This document shows, piece after piece, positions 26,521-35,380 of a stretch of DNA of 64,000 nt; position 1 is the stretch's first letter, and every line of letters begins with the position of its first letter. A program made the translations under genes and the position numbers. Origin of the DNA: Algoriphagus aestuarii (GTDB lineage: Bacteria > Bacteroidota > Bacteroidia > Cytophagales > Cyclobacteriaceae); NCBI GenBank assembly GCA_017051695.1, contig JAFIDK010000010.1:1-64000 (forward strand). The letters are read 5' to 3'. The notes beneath the pieces were generated by a model that was given only the letters and a program-made list of their open reading frames with translations, did no database searches and was not told where the DNA came from.

Positions 26521-28275
26521 TCAATTGATTTGTACAAGTGAACCTGAAATGACCGTCTGACCTCCGGATGAAACTTCTGCTCCGGCGGATCCTTCTGCTT
26601 TTAGCTGCGCACTGGCTTTTATTTCTATTCCTGTGCCTTCCATGCTGATATCTCCACTGGCTTTTAGAATCAGATCTTTTGCACTTTCTATGGTAATTCC
26701 ATCAGCATTCATGCTTATTTTATTTCCATTTTCATCTTCCAGCAGAATGGCTCCTTCCTCATCTGTGAATTGGAGCTTGTTTCCATTTGGAGTCTCGATG
26801 TCAATGGTTTTCTTTTCGTCATTAAAAACTACTTTGAGTTTTTCCCGTGTGACAATTCCCTTTTCATGGTTATCATCTGCTGCTTCAAATGGGGCGGGTT
26901 TACTGCTGCTATGGAGCATTCCCAAAACGACCGGATCACGAGGATCTTCATTGATAAAAGCCACGATTACCTCGTCTTCCAGTTCAGGCCTGAAGTAAAT
27001 TCCCCGTTCATTACCAGCATCAGGAGAAGCATATCTTGCCCAGATTCCATCTTCCTCTAAACTGATCATGGGAAGTTTTACCTGTATTCGATTTTCTCCG
27101 TCAGGATCCCCCTCTAATGCTGTGACGATTCCAATGTGAAGCCCCTTTATTGCAGGCAGAAGACCAGATGCGGCCACATCGAGGATATCATCGTATTCTC
27201 TGGCAAACCATTTTGGGTCCAAACCCAAACCGAGATGGGTAAACCATTTTTGATTAGGAGAAAACTCGTGGTAAACAGAAGAGACAAATGCTTTTCCATT
27301 AAACCGACTTCCAAATCCTTTGAGCTCCACCATATCCCCAGGTTTCACCGTGTTGTCTCCCAAAAGCTTGACCCTTCCCTGGATTTTTGCCAATCGGCTT
27401 CGCAATAATCCGGCGTCCGTCCAGGCCTGTAATTCTTCATCTGCCAAAAGGCCCCCATGTTGCATCTGAAAAGACTCCAACCCGATCACTGCAGCCAGAT
27501 CATCTCCGCTGATATCGCCTGGAGATAGATTTCCAGGGTCTGTGCCTTCTTTTTCTGCCAGTTCTTGTTTGATAAAATCCCAGCTTAGACCTTTGGTGGC
27601 GGAGTATTGCTGACGTGCATCCATGTCAGCTTCAAATTCCACCACGTTGTCTCCGTATTGCAGTTCGAGTACAGGGTCTGCACTGGTTTGTGGTTTTTGG
27701 ATGGAGACTGTTCCTGCCTCGGTGGTGATGATTTTCCCATTTGCATCTGCCCGGCTCATGATGAAATCCCAGTCCGTTGCATGATATTGCACGATTTCGG
27801 CATGGGTGAGACTGGTGCTTTCTACATCTGCAGAGAGGTCAGAATATTTCCCGATCAGCTCTTCCATGACATCACTGTCTGAACTCTCGAAAAAGTACTT
27901 ATTCTTTCTTCCCACGGTCATTTTGATGACAGGATCCCGGAGTTCGAGGATCAGTCTGGATGCTTTCTCAGGATTGATTTCCAGACCGTGTTTGATAATT
28001 ATCCCTTCAAAAATGGTTTCTTCCAGGTTATGATATCCCGCATCAATTTTAAGTTTGATACCAGGCTTAAATAGCTCTCCTTCGCTAAGTTGAAATTCCC
28101 CTGTTGCAATATCTCCATCAAAAAGTACCAGTTTGGCAGTAGGGATTTTGTTTACAGCTTTACGCACAGCGATCATCGCTACCCCAACGGATGGCGGAAC
28201 TTGCTCACCATCTGAGAAAATCTTAAAGGTGGCTAAGTCTTGCTGTGTTTCAGCTGATGTAGGTACTAAGGGCAT
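26521..28275 (-). CDS. VgrG/gp5-gp27-like spike protein (Pvc8-like)
   Basis: 584 residues. The N-terminal part is gp27-like (ILELRDPVIKMTVGRKN, SLTHAEIVQYHATDWDFIMSRADANGK). It is followed by an OB-fold of the gp5 type (GLHIGIVTALEGDPDGENRIQVKLPMI, WARYASPDAGNERGIYFRPELEDEVIVAFINEDPRDPVVLGML). The C-terminus is a beta-helix of short repeats (LILKASGDISMEGTGIEIKA). It trimerises to form hub and needle. The ATG directly follows the LysM gene stop. Confidence 0.95.
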   Translation of the reverse strand: MPLVPTSAETQQDLATFKIFSDGEQVPPSVGVAMIAVRKAVNKIPTAKLVLFDGDIATGEFQLSEGELFKPGIKLKIDAGYHNLEETIFEGIIIKHGLEINPEKASRLILELRDPVIKMTVGRKNKYFFESSDSDVMEELIGKYSDLSADVESTSLTHAEIVQYHATDWDFIMSRADANGKIITTEAGTVSIQKPQTSADPVLELQYGDNVVEFEADMDARQQYSATKGLSWDFIKQELAEKEGTDPGNLSPGDISGDDLAAVIGLESFQMQHGGLLADEELQAWTDAGLLRSRLAKIQGRVKLLGDNTVKPGDMVELKGFGSRFNGKAFVSSVYHEFSPNQKWFTHLGLGLDPKWFAREYDDILDVAASGLLPAIKGLHIGIVTALEGDPDGENRIQVKLPMISLEEDGIWARYASPDAGNERGIYFRPELEDEVIVAFINEDPRDPVVLGMLHSSSKPAPFEAADDNHEKGIVTREKLKVVFNDEKKTIDIETPNGNKLQFTDEEGAILLEDENGNKISMNADGITIESAKDLILKASGDISMEGTGIEIKASAQLKAEGSAGAEVSSGGQTVISGSLVQIN

Positions 28276-28276
28276 A

Positions 28277-29068
28277 TTATGATTTTGCTAAAGGTGGAAA
28301 AATGAGTTTCTGGCCAGGGATGAGCTTTCTGAAATTTTTAAGGTTGTTGGCTTTGGCTACCTCCAGGTAATATTCCTGGGTTCCGTAAATTCTTTTGCAC
28401 ATCAGCAGCAGGGTGTCTCCGGCTTTGACTGTTCTTTGATGAGTTAAATCCGGTGAGTTTCGGGCCGTGGTAGCCGCTTGTTCCTGGCGGGAAAGTGACT
28501 GGTCAAAATTGGCCGAAACAGTGGCTCTGATAGGTAAACCCGATGCATTGAAAAGCTTGTAATTGATTGTGGCAGTTGCCAGAACGCCCCTGAATTGGTA
28601 TGCTCCCCAGTTGATTTGCAGATAATTTGGCTTGTGAGTATCTGATTGTATGTTTTGGGTGATATCCAAAAATTTCCGGATTGCCCCGTCCACATGCTTG
28701 TCCTTGCTTATAATGTCAATGGCATTCACTCTATTACCACTGATGCTTTCCAGATTTGGCTTGTCATCACCGAGATAGTCAAAATTTGTTTCCCCTGGTT
28801 TGTCGGCACTTGGAGGAGATGCAGCACTGGCATCAAAGAGAAATTCGAATGAAACAGAATCTGATTCCAACGTTCTGAACTGATATTGTTTCCCATCTGC
28901 AGGACCTTCCTCAGGAATCCACTTGGATTTGAATTCCTGGGAAAAGGTGGTAGGATTATACATGACCACATAGGTAGCAGTGGCATCATTGTATTCCTCA
29001 TCCTTAAAAGCAGTGATTTTCAGCTTTTCTAGGCCTCCTTTTTGGGAAAAAATATCATTTAATGACAT
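28277..29068 (-). CDS. LysM-containing eCIS baseplate hub adaptor (Pvc7-like)
   Basis: The first 200 residues have the CIS tube/hub adaptor pattern (LEKLKITAFKDEEY, VVMYNPTTFSQEFKSKW, NYLQINWGAYQFRGVLATATINYKLF). The last 50 residues are a LysM domain (VKAGDTLLLMCKRIYGTQEYYLEVAKANNL, ending PGQKLIFPP). In PVC/Afp this protein sits between spike and tube. It is 263 residues, the usual length. It is separated from the DUF5908 gene by 12 bases. Confidence 0.93.
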   Translation of the reverse strand: MSLNDIFSQKGGLEKLKITAFKDEEYNDATATYVVMYNPTTFSQEFKSKWIPEEGPADGKQYQFRTLESDSVSFEFLFDASAASPPSADKPGETNFDYLGDDKPNLESISGNRVNAIDIISKDKHVDGAIRKFLDITQNIQSDTHKPNYLQINWGAYQFRGVLATATINYKLFNASGLPIRATVSANFDQSLSRQEQAATTARNSPDLTHQRTVKAGDTLLLMCKRIYGTQEYYLEVAKANNLKNFRKLIPGQKLIFPPLAKS

Positions 29069-29080
29069 GTTAGATTGGAT

Positions 29081-29236
29081 TTACCTTTCGTTTTTCTCTT
29101 TGATCAATCTGCTGAGTTCGCGGATTCCATCCATGACCGCGCCTGTATCAGGTTTTTTGTTTCCATTTCCGGTGGGGCTGGATTCTGCAGCATCCACGGT
29201 GGTACGAATGATTAACTCTTTGATTTCTATGGGCAT
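29081..29236 (-). CDS. DUF5908 small eCIS protein (Pvc6-like), 51 aa
   Basis: A 51-residue frame with an ATG at 29236 starts three bases after the tube gene stop and ends 12 bases before the LysM gene. It begins MPIEIKELIIRTTVD, the DUF5908 opening, and ends in a basic helix (IRELSRLIKEKNER). In PVC the equivalent short protein Pvc6 lies at the same place between tube and LysM genes. It would be missed by length cut-offs. Confidence 0.88.
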   Translation of the reverse strand: MPIEIKELIIRTTVDAAESSPTGNGNKKPDTGAVMDGIRELSRLIKEKNER

Positions 29237-29239
29237 GAT

Positions 29240-29710
29240 TTAAGGCAATAGATCATCTGGACTGATTCTACGATAGTATTGATAAGCGAACTCGATGTTT
29301 TCGATCATCATGGTATTTTCCATGGCGTTAAATCCTTCGATGGACCATTTCACGGGCCAGGCATTCACAAAATTCCAGGCTTGCAAAGGCAACTTCTCAG
29401 GACTCAGAAGAATAACCGTAATGTCCTGTGCTTCAAATTCAAATCCCTCGACACTGTCTTTAAACCATTTGGCGATTTGTGAACTGACCGCCATGCCTCT
29501 TTTGAGAACAAGGTTTGGGTAGGAGACAGGGTTTGGCATACGATGTTTGAAGCGGTTTTCTCCTCCTTCGGCATATTCTTCCACGCCGATTTCCACGCTC
29601 AATCCCGAAACTTCCTGAAATCCAAAATCTGGCATTGCCGGATACTTCAGGAGTAATCCCTCAAATCGAACCAGAAAATGAAAGCCAGTAGGTGGATAAA
29701 AAAGAGCCAT
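29240..29710 (-). CDS. Tail tube protein 2 (gp19-like, Pvc5-like)
   Basis: 156 residues of the T4 gp19/phage tail tube family. Diagnostic stretches are PPTGFHFLVRFEG, DFGFQEVSGLSVEIGVEEYAEGGEN, NLVLKRGM and WNFVNAWPVKW. Placed after tube 1 and before DUF5908, it corresponds to Pvc5, the tube initiator next to the baseplate. The N-terminal PAMPDFGFQEV extension distinguishes it from tube 1. Confidence 0.93.
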   Translation of the reverse strand: MALFYPPTGFHFLVRFEGLLLKYPAMPDFGFQEVSGLSVEIGVEEYAEGGENRFKHRMPNPVSYPNLVLKRGMAVSSQIAKWFKDSVEGFEFEAQDITVILLSPEKLPLQAWNFVNAWPVKWSIEGFNAMENTMMIENIEFAYQYYRRISPDDLLP

Positions 29711-29714
29711 GGAA

Positions 29715-30149
29715 TTATGGAGTTTCTATCGCCAGGCCTTCGTGGCAAAGTTCAATACTTTCCACAGCCACTTCATTTCCGGTCGAATTCAGTGATGGGC
29801 CTTCTACTTTGCATGGCCAGGCATCTTTGACTTTCCAGACCATCACTGGCTCGTGTTCTTCATTGAGTAAGCTGATGGTGAGATCCCGTCTTTCGATGTT
29901 GTTCATTTTGACGGTGTTTAGCCATTGGAAAAATTCGTTGTCAGCTCGGAAAATGCCTCTTTTCAAAGTAATGTTTGAGTATTGAGGAATACCCGGCATT
30001 TTGCTTACGTGGTATTCTAAGGAACTTCCTTCCCGATAGTCGATGCTCTGAAGCTCTACAGTCAGGCCAGAGACTTCTGTGAAACCGATTCTTGAACCGC
30101 CCCATTCTACCTGAAAATGAAAGACGGAAACTGGATATGCTACTGCCAT
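29715..30149 (-). CDS. Tail tube protein 1 (gp19-like, Pvc1-like)
   Basis: 144 residues with the gp19-family signatures YPVSVFHFQVEWGG, GFTEVSGLTVELQSIDYREGSS, NITLKRGIFRADNEFFQWL and VWKVKDAWPCKVEGPSL. Stacked hexamers of this protein form the inner tube that is pushed into the target. It sits just after the two sheath genes, 4 bases before tube 2. Confidence 0.94.
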   Translation of the reverse strand: MAVAYPVSVFHFQVEWGGSRIGFTEVSGLTVELQSIDYREGSSLEYHVSKMPGIPQYSNITLKRGIFRADNEFFQWLNTVKMNNIERRDLTISLLNEEHEPVMVWKVKDAWPCKVEGPSLNSTGNEVAVESIELCHEGLAIETP

Positions 30150-30187
30150 AATTGTGAGATTTTATTAACTGTTCTTGAAATTTAAGT

Positions 30188-31672
30188 TTAGGATTCCTGT
30201 AGTTTATGAGAGAATTTCAGGATGATAAATTCTGCAGGACGTACGGCTGCCAGACCGATTTCTATAATCATCCGACCTTCCAAAATGTCCTGTGCGGACA
30301 TGGTCTGACCCAATCCGACTCTTACAAAAAATGCTTCGTCCGGTTTGGCCCCGGCAAGAGCTCCATCTCTCCATAATTTGGAAAGGAAATTTTCGACCAT
30401 GGTTTTGGTTCTGAGCCAGGTATTTGCATCATTCGGTTCGAACACCACAAATTCAGTTGCCTTTTTTACCGATTCTTCGATAAAAATGTAAAGCCTTCTG
30501 ACTGGGACATAGCGCCATTCATTGTCATTGCCTGCAAGTGTTCTTGCTCCCCAGATGAGAGTCCCTTTGCCTGTAAAAGTTCTGATGGCATTGATGGATT
30601 TACCGGAGGTAGCATCTACATTGAGATCTGCTTGCTGGTCATGAGATACTTTTCTGGATGGCCCGATGACAGTTCTTACGTCTACATTTGCCGGTGCTTT
30701 CCACACTCCACGCTGTCTATCCACTCTGGCATATACCCCGGCTACTGCTCCAGAAGGCGGTAATGTGATGTAGCTTTTAGTGATTTCAGCGATTATGGAC
30801 CTATGTAAACTTGGATCGTTTTTGAGTACACTTGGATCTGCTGGATCAGTTGCTTCTAATGGTAGGGTGTCATGAACTCCTGCATCACTAGCTCCTCCAG
30901 AATTATAAACATTGGTATGAGAGATCGTCTGGTCGGTAGGAGAGTATGCATAATTTAATGCACTGCTTAAGTTTGGATAGTACGCTGCTCCATATTTTAA
31001 ATTAGAAATTCCGATGCAATTGTCCCTGAAGTTTTGTGCATCCGCAAAGGGATTTGCAGTAACATCTTTGACATCGATGATGACAAATCTGTCTTTTAGT
31101 GATTCACATTGTGCCAAAGCCGCATCGTAAATATCCTTATAAACCGAACCAGTGGTATCAGGAAGTACTGCTTCAATGACATCTGGAAAGACAATCAAAG
31201 TAGGCTCATCCACACCTTTTAATTCTTCCAAACCTCCCAAAAGTGAATCCTCATCTGTAGAATCTCCGGGAATCGGAACATTGTCAAAATCATTGACTGA
31301 GACGATATAGCAAGGTCCTCCTCCGTTGGAGAAATACATTTGAACTGAGTAATAAAGTTTATAAGGGCTTGGAGTAGCTGGAGGAATTGCCCTGATTTTT
31401 CTGCTTTCCAGCCTACCGGGAGTAGCCTGAGTCCCGGGGTAGGTATCTTCGACAGTGATGGTAAATACTTCGGGATTTGCTTTGCCGAAAATTGCCTCAA
31501 ACTCCAGCATGCTGGTGATCCGTGTTGGGATAGTTTTGACGCTTTCTCCATCCTTTATGGCGAATTGGGTATGCCCGATAAAGGCGGGGATGGCTGTTTC
31601 CACGGATGCAATAGAAGCGGGGAGTGTGGAAATTTCTTGTATGTATACACCGGGGGTAGATTGACTTGCCAT
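30188..31672 (-). CDS. Contractile sheath protein 2
   Basis: 494 residues of the phage tail sheath family: TPGVYIQEISTLPASIASVETAIPAFIGHT at the N-terminus and the conserved C-terminus (WGARTLAGNDNEWRYVPVRRLYIFIEESVKKATEFVVFEPND, ending EFIILKFSHKLQES). It is a paralogue of sheath 1 with near-identical ends but lacks its middle insertion. Two sheath types are usual in eCIS. This shorter one may form the bulk or the baseplate-proximal ring; the sequence cannot tell which. Confidence 0.95.
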   Translation of the reverse strand: MASQSTPGVYIQEISTLPASIASVETAIPAFIGHTQFAIKDGESVKTIPTRITSMLEFEAIFGKANPEVFTITVEDTYPGTQATPGRLESRKIRAIPPATPSPYKLYYSVQMYFSNGGGPCYIVSVNDFDNVPIPGDSTDEDSLLGGLEELKGVDEPTLIVFPDVIEAVLPDTTGSVYKDIYDAALAQCESLKDRFVIIDVKDVTANPFADAQNFRDNCIGISNLKYGAAYYPNLSSALNYAYSPTDQTISHTNVYNSGGASDAGVHDTLPLEATDPADPSVLKNDPSLHRSIIAEITKSYITLPPSGAVAGVYARVDRQRGVWKAPANVDVRTVIGPSRKVSHDQQADLNVDATSGKSINAIRTFTGKGTLIWGARTLAGNDNEWRYVPVRRLYIFIEESVKKATEFVVFEPNDANTWLRTKTMVENFLSKLWRDGALAGAKPDEAFFVRVGLGQTMSAQDILEGRMIIEIGLAAVRPAEFIILKFSHKLQES

Positions 31673-31698
31673 GGCTTGTTTATTTTATGTTTAAAAGA

Positions 31699-33441
31699 TT
31701 AGGATTCCTGTAGCTTATGAGAAAACTTCAGGATGATGAATTCTGCCGGTCTTACCGCCGCCATTCCGATTTCTACTATGAGTCTGCCTTCCAGTATATC
31801 CAAAGGCGTCATGGTTTTGCCCAGTCCCACATTGACAAAAAATGCATCTTCGGCCTTTGCGCCAGCTAATGCTCCATCCCTCCATAGATTGCTGAGGAAG
31901 TTCTCTATCATGGTTTTTACCCGTAGCCAGGTATTGGCATCGTTAGGCTCGAAGACCACAAACTCCGTAGCTTTTTTTACAGATTCTTCTACAAAAATGT
32001 ACAGCCTTCTTACAGGAATATACTTCCATTCATTGTCATTTCCAGCCAGGGTTCTTGCACCCCAAACCAAGTTTCCTTTTCCTTGGAAGAAACGGATGAC
32101 ATTGATGGATTTTCCGGAAGTTGGATCCACATTGAGCAAACCCTGATCTTCTGCATTGACTAGAACAACCGGCCTGCTGACTCCCCGCACATCCACATTG
32201 GCAGGTGCTTTCCAAACCCCTCTTTGGCGATCTACTCTCGCACAGATTCCGGCCATGGAAGCACTTGGATAGAGTTCCATTTTTTTAGCCTGAAGCTTTG
32301 CAACGATGGTATTGTAAAGTGTTTTGTCAGGAGCTTGCCAAGAAAAAGTCCCAGAACCGGAAACCACTGCACCTCCATTATCACTATCGTCTACATATGT
32401 TAAAGGAATGGAAGCACCGCCTACTCCAGGATTTGTGGCTACTAAAGTAATTATGGAAGTAGATGGTGTACGGGATGCGGTAAAGAGTGGGTCCGCAGTG
32501 ATATTAATTGCAGCCAATAGCGCATCAGCTGTATTTATGTCGGTAATTCCAGGGGCAAATGAGGTACCTGCGGTATAAGCTGTGCCTCCTATTGTAAATA
32601 CATCATTGGTGATGTTTGCAGTGTTATTAATTCGGATAGTCGCTGTCGCAAAAGCATCTCCATTTCCCAATGCGAGTAGACTTTTGTTGTGAAAAGGACC
32701 TAATCCAGCTCCTCCACGATTATCGGTAATCGTAAGCTTGCTTTCGGAATAGAAGTGGTATAACGATGTTTTGAGCGAAGGATAATAGGCCGCCCCATAT
32801 TTTAAGTCACTGGTTCCTACCTCTGCTCTGAAAGTAGCACCGTCTTCAGCAACAGATTGGTCTGTTATGTGAAGTGCATCCATCAGCGCAAAACGATCTT
32901 GAAGTTTCTCGCACTGAGCCAAGAGGGTATCATGTACGGTTTTTCTATCGATCGTACTTAACATCACGGCTTCTGGAACCACCAAAAGTGTTGGTTCATC
33001 TTCTTCTTCCAGTGCATTTATTCCTGCTATCAAGGCTGTTGCGACAATGGAAGTGGGTGCTGGATCAGGCCCTGCAACCATACCCCCAACAGACACGATG
33101 TAGCAAGGTCCTCCACCATTATTGAAATACATATACACCTGATAAGTCATCCTGTATGGCGAAAAATTAGTTGGATCATTGATGGCCACCTGGGTATTCC
33201 CATCTGCATCCAAGGTCAAGGTGACTCCATAATCTTCCGGGTAGGATTCTCCAAAAATCTCCTTGTATTCGAGATAGGATGTCACACGGACCGGTTTATT
33301 GATGGGTAGTGTTTCTCCGTTTTTAGTTCTCGATGCAGTATAACCGACAAAGGCCGGGATCGCGGTGGCGACCGGAGCAATAGACGCGGGAAGGGTTGAT
33401 ATTTCCTGAACATAAACCCCAGGGGTTTTAAAGTCTGCCAT
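31699..33441 (-). CDS. Contractile sheath protein 1 with an inserted outer domain
   Basis: 580 residues. It begins FKTPGVYVQEISTLPASIAPVATAIPAFVGYT and ends like sheath 2. The extra length is an insertion at about 255-365 rich in Thr, Ala and Asn (TATIRINNTANITNDVFTI, TSIITLVATNPGVGGASIPL). This reads as a beta-sandwich or tail-fibre type repeat domain, probably displayed on the outside of the sheath. Domain placement follows the general sheath architecture; the exact fold is inference. Confidence 0.94.
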   Translation of the reverse strand: MADFKTPGVYVQEISTLPASIAPVATAIPAFVGYTASRTKNGETLPINKPVRVTSYLEYKEIFGESYPEDYGVTLTLDADGNTQVAINDPTNFSPYRMTYQVYMYFNNGGGPCYIVSVGGMVAGPDPAPTSIVATALIAGINALEEEDEPTLLVVPEAVMLSTIDRKTVHDTLLAQCEKLQDRFALMDALHITDQSVAEDGATFRAEVGTSDLKYGAAYYPSLKTSLYHFYSESKLTITDNRGGAGLGPFHNKSLLALGNGDAFATATIRINNTANITNDVFTIGGTAYTAGTSFAPGITDINTADALLAAINITADPLFTASRTPSTSIITLVATNPGVGGASIPLTYVDDSDNGGAVVSGSGTFSWQAPDKTLYNTIVAKLQAKKMELYPSASMAGICARVDRQRGVWKAPANVDVRGVSRPVVLVNAEDQGLLNVDPTSGKSINVIRFFQGKGNLVWGARTLAGNDNEWKYIPVRRLYIFVEESVKKATEFVVFEPNDANTWLRVKTMIENFLSNLWRDGALAGAKAEDAFFVNVGLGKTMTPLDILEGRLIVEIGMAAVRPAEFIILKFSHKLQES

Positions 33442-33455
33442 TTTCGATTTATTTA

Positions 33456-34583
33456 CTAGATGTATACATATATTTCTGTGTTGGTTTCACCACCAAAATC
33501 CTTTGTGGGAGCAGACCGGGAAGGATTTGGAAGGCTTGGTATTAACACCTGATTTCCAGGGGTTTTGACCAGTTTTAGGTTGAGCTTTGGAATTTCGAAA
33601 TAGGGGATTTTGGACTGGGAGCGGAATACCACTGTTTCTTTGCCGTTTAGCTTGATGTCAGCATTGGGACTAGCACCAATCTGGCTGAAATTATAAGTCC
33701 CATAAGGAACAGATCCCTCGTTTCCGTCGTCTTCAATAGACAGGTTATTGGTGAGCAAATCGATTTTTTGATTGCCATTTACTACAAAATAAGTCCAAAG
33801 ACTTTCCTTGCTGGAAAACTCAAGTTGATAGTATTCCTTTGGTCCATAGAGATGTGCCGGAGCGTTTTCATAGCGGATTTCTACTAGCCCGAGGCTTTTT
33901 CTGGAAATGTCATCTGCCAAAAAATATTTTTTCGTCCACAGGTCTGTGGTATCTCCTTCATCCCTTAGAGTAAACGTGTAAACGCCCTCTCTTTTTCCTT
34001 TCAGATCGAAAATGAATCTGAAATTCCCCTGGGAATCGGGAAGGACTTCTGTCAAATCCGGTAACCATTCACCAGTTTGGGATCTTCCCGGAGAGATTAT
34101 TTCGTTCTTCGCATTGCGGATTTTAATCCGTACCGATGTCGGAGTCGGATTTAATTTAAGATCCAGAGAAAAGTTCTTTGGCCGGGTTCCATCCAACAAT
34201 CGGTAAGAAAGAATTTCAGGCGAGGAGGGATCCGTGGAAGCCTGTGCAGGAGAATTAGTAAAAAAAGGTAGTTTACTGCTATCGTATTTAATGCTTCCCT
34301 CATCCAAATCTGTAATCTGTAGCAAAGCAGCTGGATTTTCCGATTCCAGATAAAAGAAGAATGACAAAGGCACTTTCAGTGGGCTGATAGGAGAGACTTC
34401 ATCTTCCCCAGCCCTATATAATAAAACAGCACCTCCAGGAGTAACTTTAAAGAGTATCCTGCCATTTTTCAATAGATGGGCAGTTTCCAAACTTGGTCTC
34501 AGCTGGATTCCTTTGGCTATGCCATCTAGATAAAAATCATGGCGAAGCGCTACTTCGCCTAGGCGTGTGTAGATGATGCTCAT
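33456..34583 (-). CDS. Unknown eCIS protein beside the cap gene (candidate cap adaptor)
   Basis: 375 residues with no domain I can name. The N-terminus RLGEVALRHDFYLDGIAKGIQLRPS is followed by a beta-rich middle (VLLYRAGEDE, VPLSFFFYLESENPAALLQI) and several short Ig-like strands. There is no signal peptide. The ATG overlaps the stop of the DUF4255 gene (ATGA), and it is 14 bases before sheath 1. AlgoCIS is reported to have a cap adaptor between sheath end and cap. Its position next to the cap gene makes this a candidate, by inference only. Confidence 0.65.
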   Translation of the reverse strand: MSIIYTRLGEVALRHDFYLDGIAKGIQLRPSLETAHLLKNGRILFKVTPGGAVLLYRAGEDEVSPISPLKVPLSFFFYLESENPAALLQITDLDEGSIKYDSSKLPFFTNSPAQASTDPSSPEILSYRLLDGTRPKNFSLDLKLNPTPTSVRIKIRNAKNEIISPGRSQTGEWLPDLTEVLPDSQGNFRFIFDLKGKREGVYTFTLRDEGDTTDLWTKKYFLADDISRKSLGLVEIRYENAPAHLYGPKEYYQLEFSSKESLWTYFVVNGNQKIDLLTNNLSIEDDGNEGSVPYGTYNFSQIGASPNADIKLNGKETVVFRSQSKIPYFEIPKLNLKLVKTPGNQVLIPSLPNPSRSAPTKDFGGETNTEIYVYI

Positions 34584-35188
34584 GATTTATGTAGGGGTGT
34601 CAGATGGATTTTTTCAATTGGATCACCGCTTTCCAGAAGTTGATTTTCCTGAATTCGGATGGTTTTGACTTTATAAAGAACAGAGGGCAAATATTTAGCG
34701 CCGACAACCGTCCAGAAATTATAGAGCTGCTCAAAGGAATAGCTATAAAGCTCGACTACAATCTTGGTAAGAGATGGGTCTTTTCCGGCTAGAGAAGGGC
34801 TGTTTTCCTTTGTAAACACATTTTTTGATTGAAAAAAGGAGATGGCGTAGCCAAGTTGTTTGAGTCCTTCGACATAATCATCCGAACTGTCGTTTTGCTT
34901 TTTATTCTGAAAATTGGCAGTGATCAGCACATATAAATTGAGCTGTATTTCAGGATTTCTTTTTTCCGTTTTTCCTACTGCATTAATATAGGTGCTGCGT
35001 TGTTCCTTAATCGTCCGCTCTTCTTCAATATTTATTAAGGAAAGACCTAGGCTTTTGTCTGGAATGATGATTCCTGTTTCGTTTGTGACTGATGACAAAA
35101 CGATCCTATCCCCTACAGGGTCACCGACCTTTAATTTGATAAAGGCATTGAGCTCTTGAGTTAAAAATTCTAATGCAGAATAAATCAT
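34580..35188 (-). CDS. DUF4255 eCIS cap/terminator protein (Pvc16-like)
   Basis: The ATG at 35188 (MIYSALEFLTQELNAFIKLK) is chosen because DUF4255 proteins start at this helix. Upstream in-frame codons to 35287 lie in the AT-rich leader. The about 200-residue length and the SLGLSLINIEEERTIKE and LNLYVLITANFQN stretches match the family, which closes the distal end of tube and sheath in PVC (Pvc16). It is the first gene of the operon, whereas in PVC it is last among the structural genes. Confidence 0.88.
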   Translation of the reverse strand: MIYSALEFLTQELNAFIKLKVGDPVGDRIVLSSVTNETGIIIPDKSLGLSLINIEEERTIKEQRSTYINAVGKTEKRNPEIQLNLYVLITANFQNKKQNDSSDDYVEGLKQLGYAISFFQSKNVFTKENSPSLAGKDPSLTKIVVELYSYSFEQLYNFWTVVGAKYLPSVLYKVKTIRIQENQLLESGDPIEKIHLTPLHKS

Positions 35189-35380
35189 CTTTAAAAAAAT
35201 AGATCCTCTATGATTCCAAAAATTTACCATTCCTATCAGCCTAACAAAAGGAATTATTTCAATTAAATGACACAAAAAATTATACAATCATTTAATTAAA
35301 GTACTGAAAATCAAGCGAATGAACTTTAATAATTTCTTAGTAATGACTAAATGAAAGGGAAATTATTAAACCAGATCGAA
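35189..35380 (-). promoter_or_regulatory. Leader region expected to hold the eCIS operon promoter
   Basis: This is the only sizeable gap before a 27-kb run of coupled minus-strand genes, so transcription of the eCIS probably starts here. The region is AT-rich, with a small palindrome around ATTTAATTAAA near 35290-35300. I could not identify a convincing TTG/TAnnTTTG promoter pair. Confidence 0.4.

Noticed and set aside
31733-32146. 137-aa plus-strand frame over the sheath 1 C-terminus
   Set aside because: Opposite-strand shadow of conserved sheath sequence; the composition (Ser/Pro/Thr) follows from the sheath codons.
30188-33441. Near-duplicate sheath genes as a recent tandem duplication artefact
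   Set aside because: Their middles differ strongly and paired sheaths are normal in eCIS, so a functional pair is the better reading.
7676-35188. Reading the cluster as a contractile prophage or a T6SS
   Set aside because: No capsid, terminase, integrase or lysis genes, and no T6SS membrane complex (TssJLM) or ClpV. DUF4255, DUF5908, LysM adaptor, CIS_TMP and DUF4157 fit eCIS instead.
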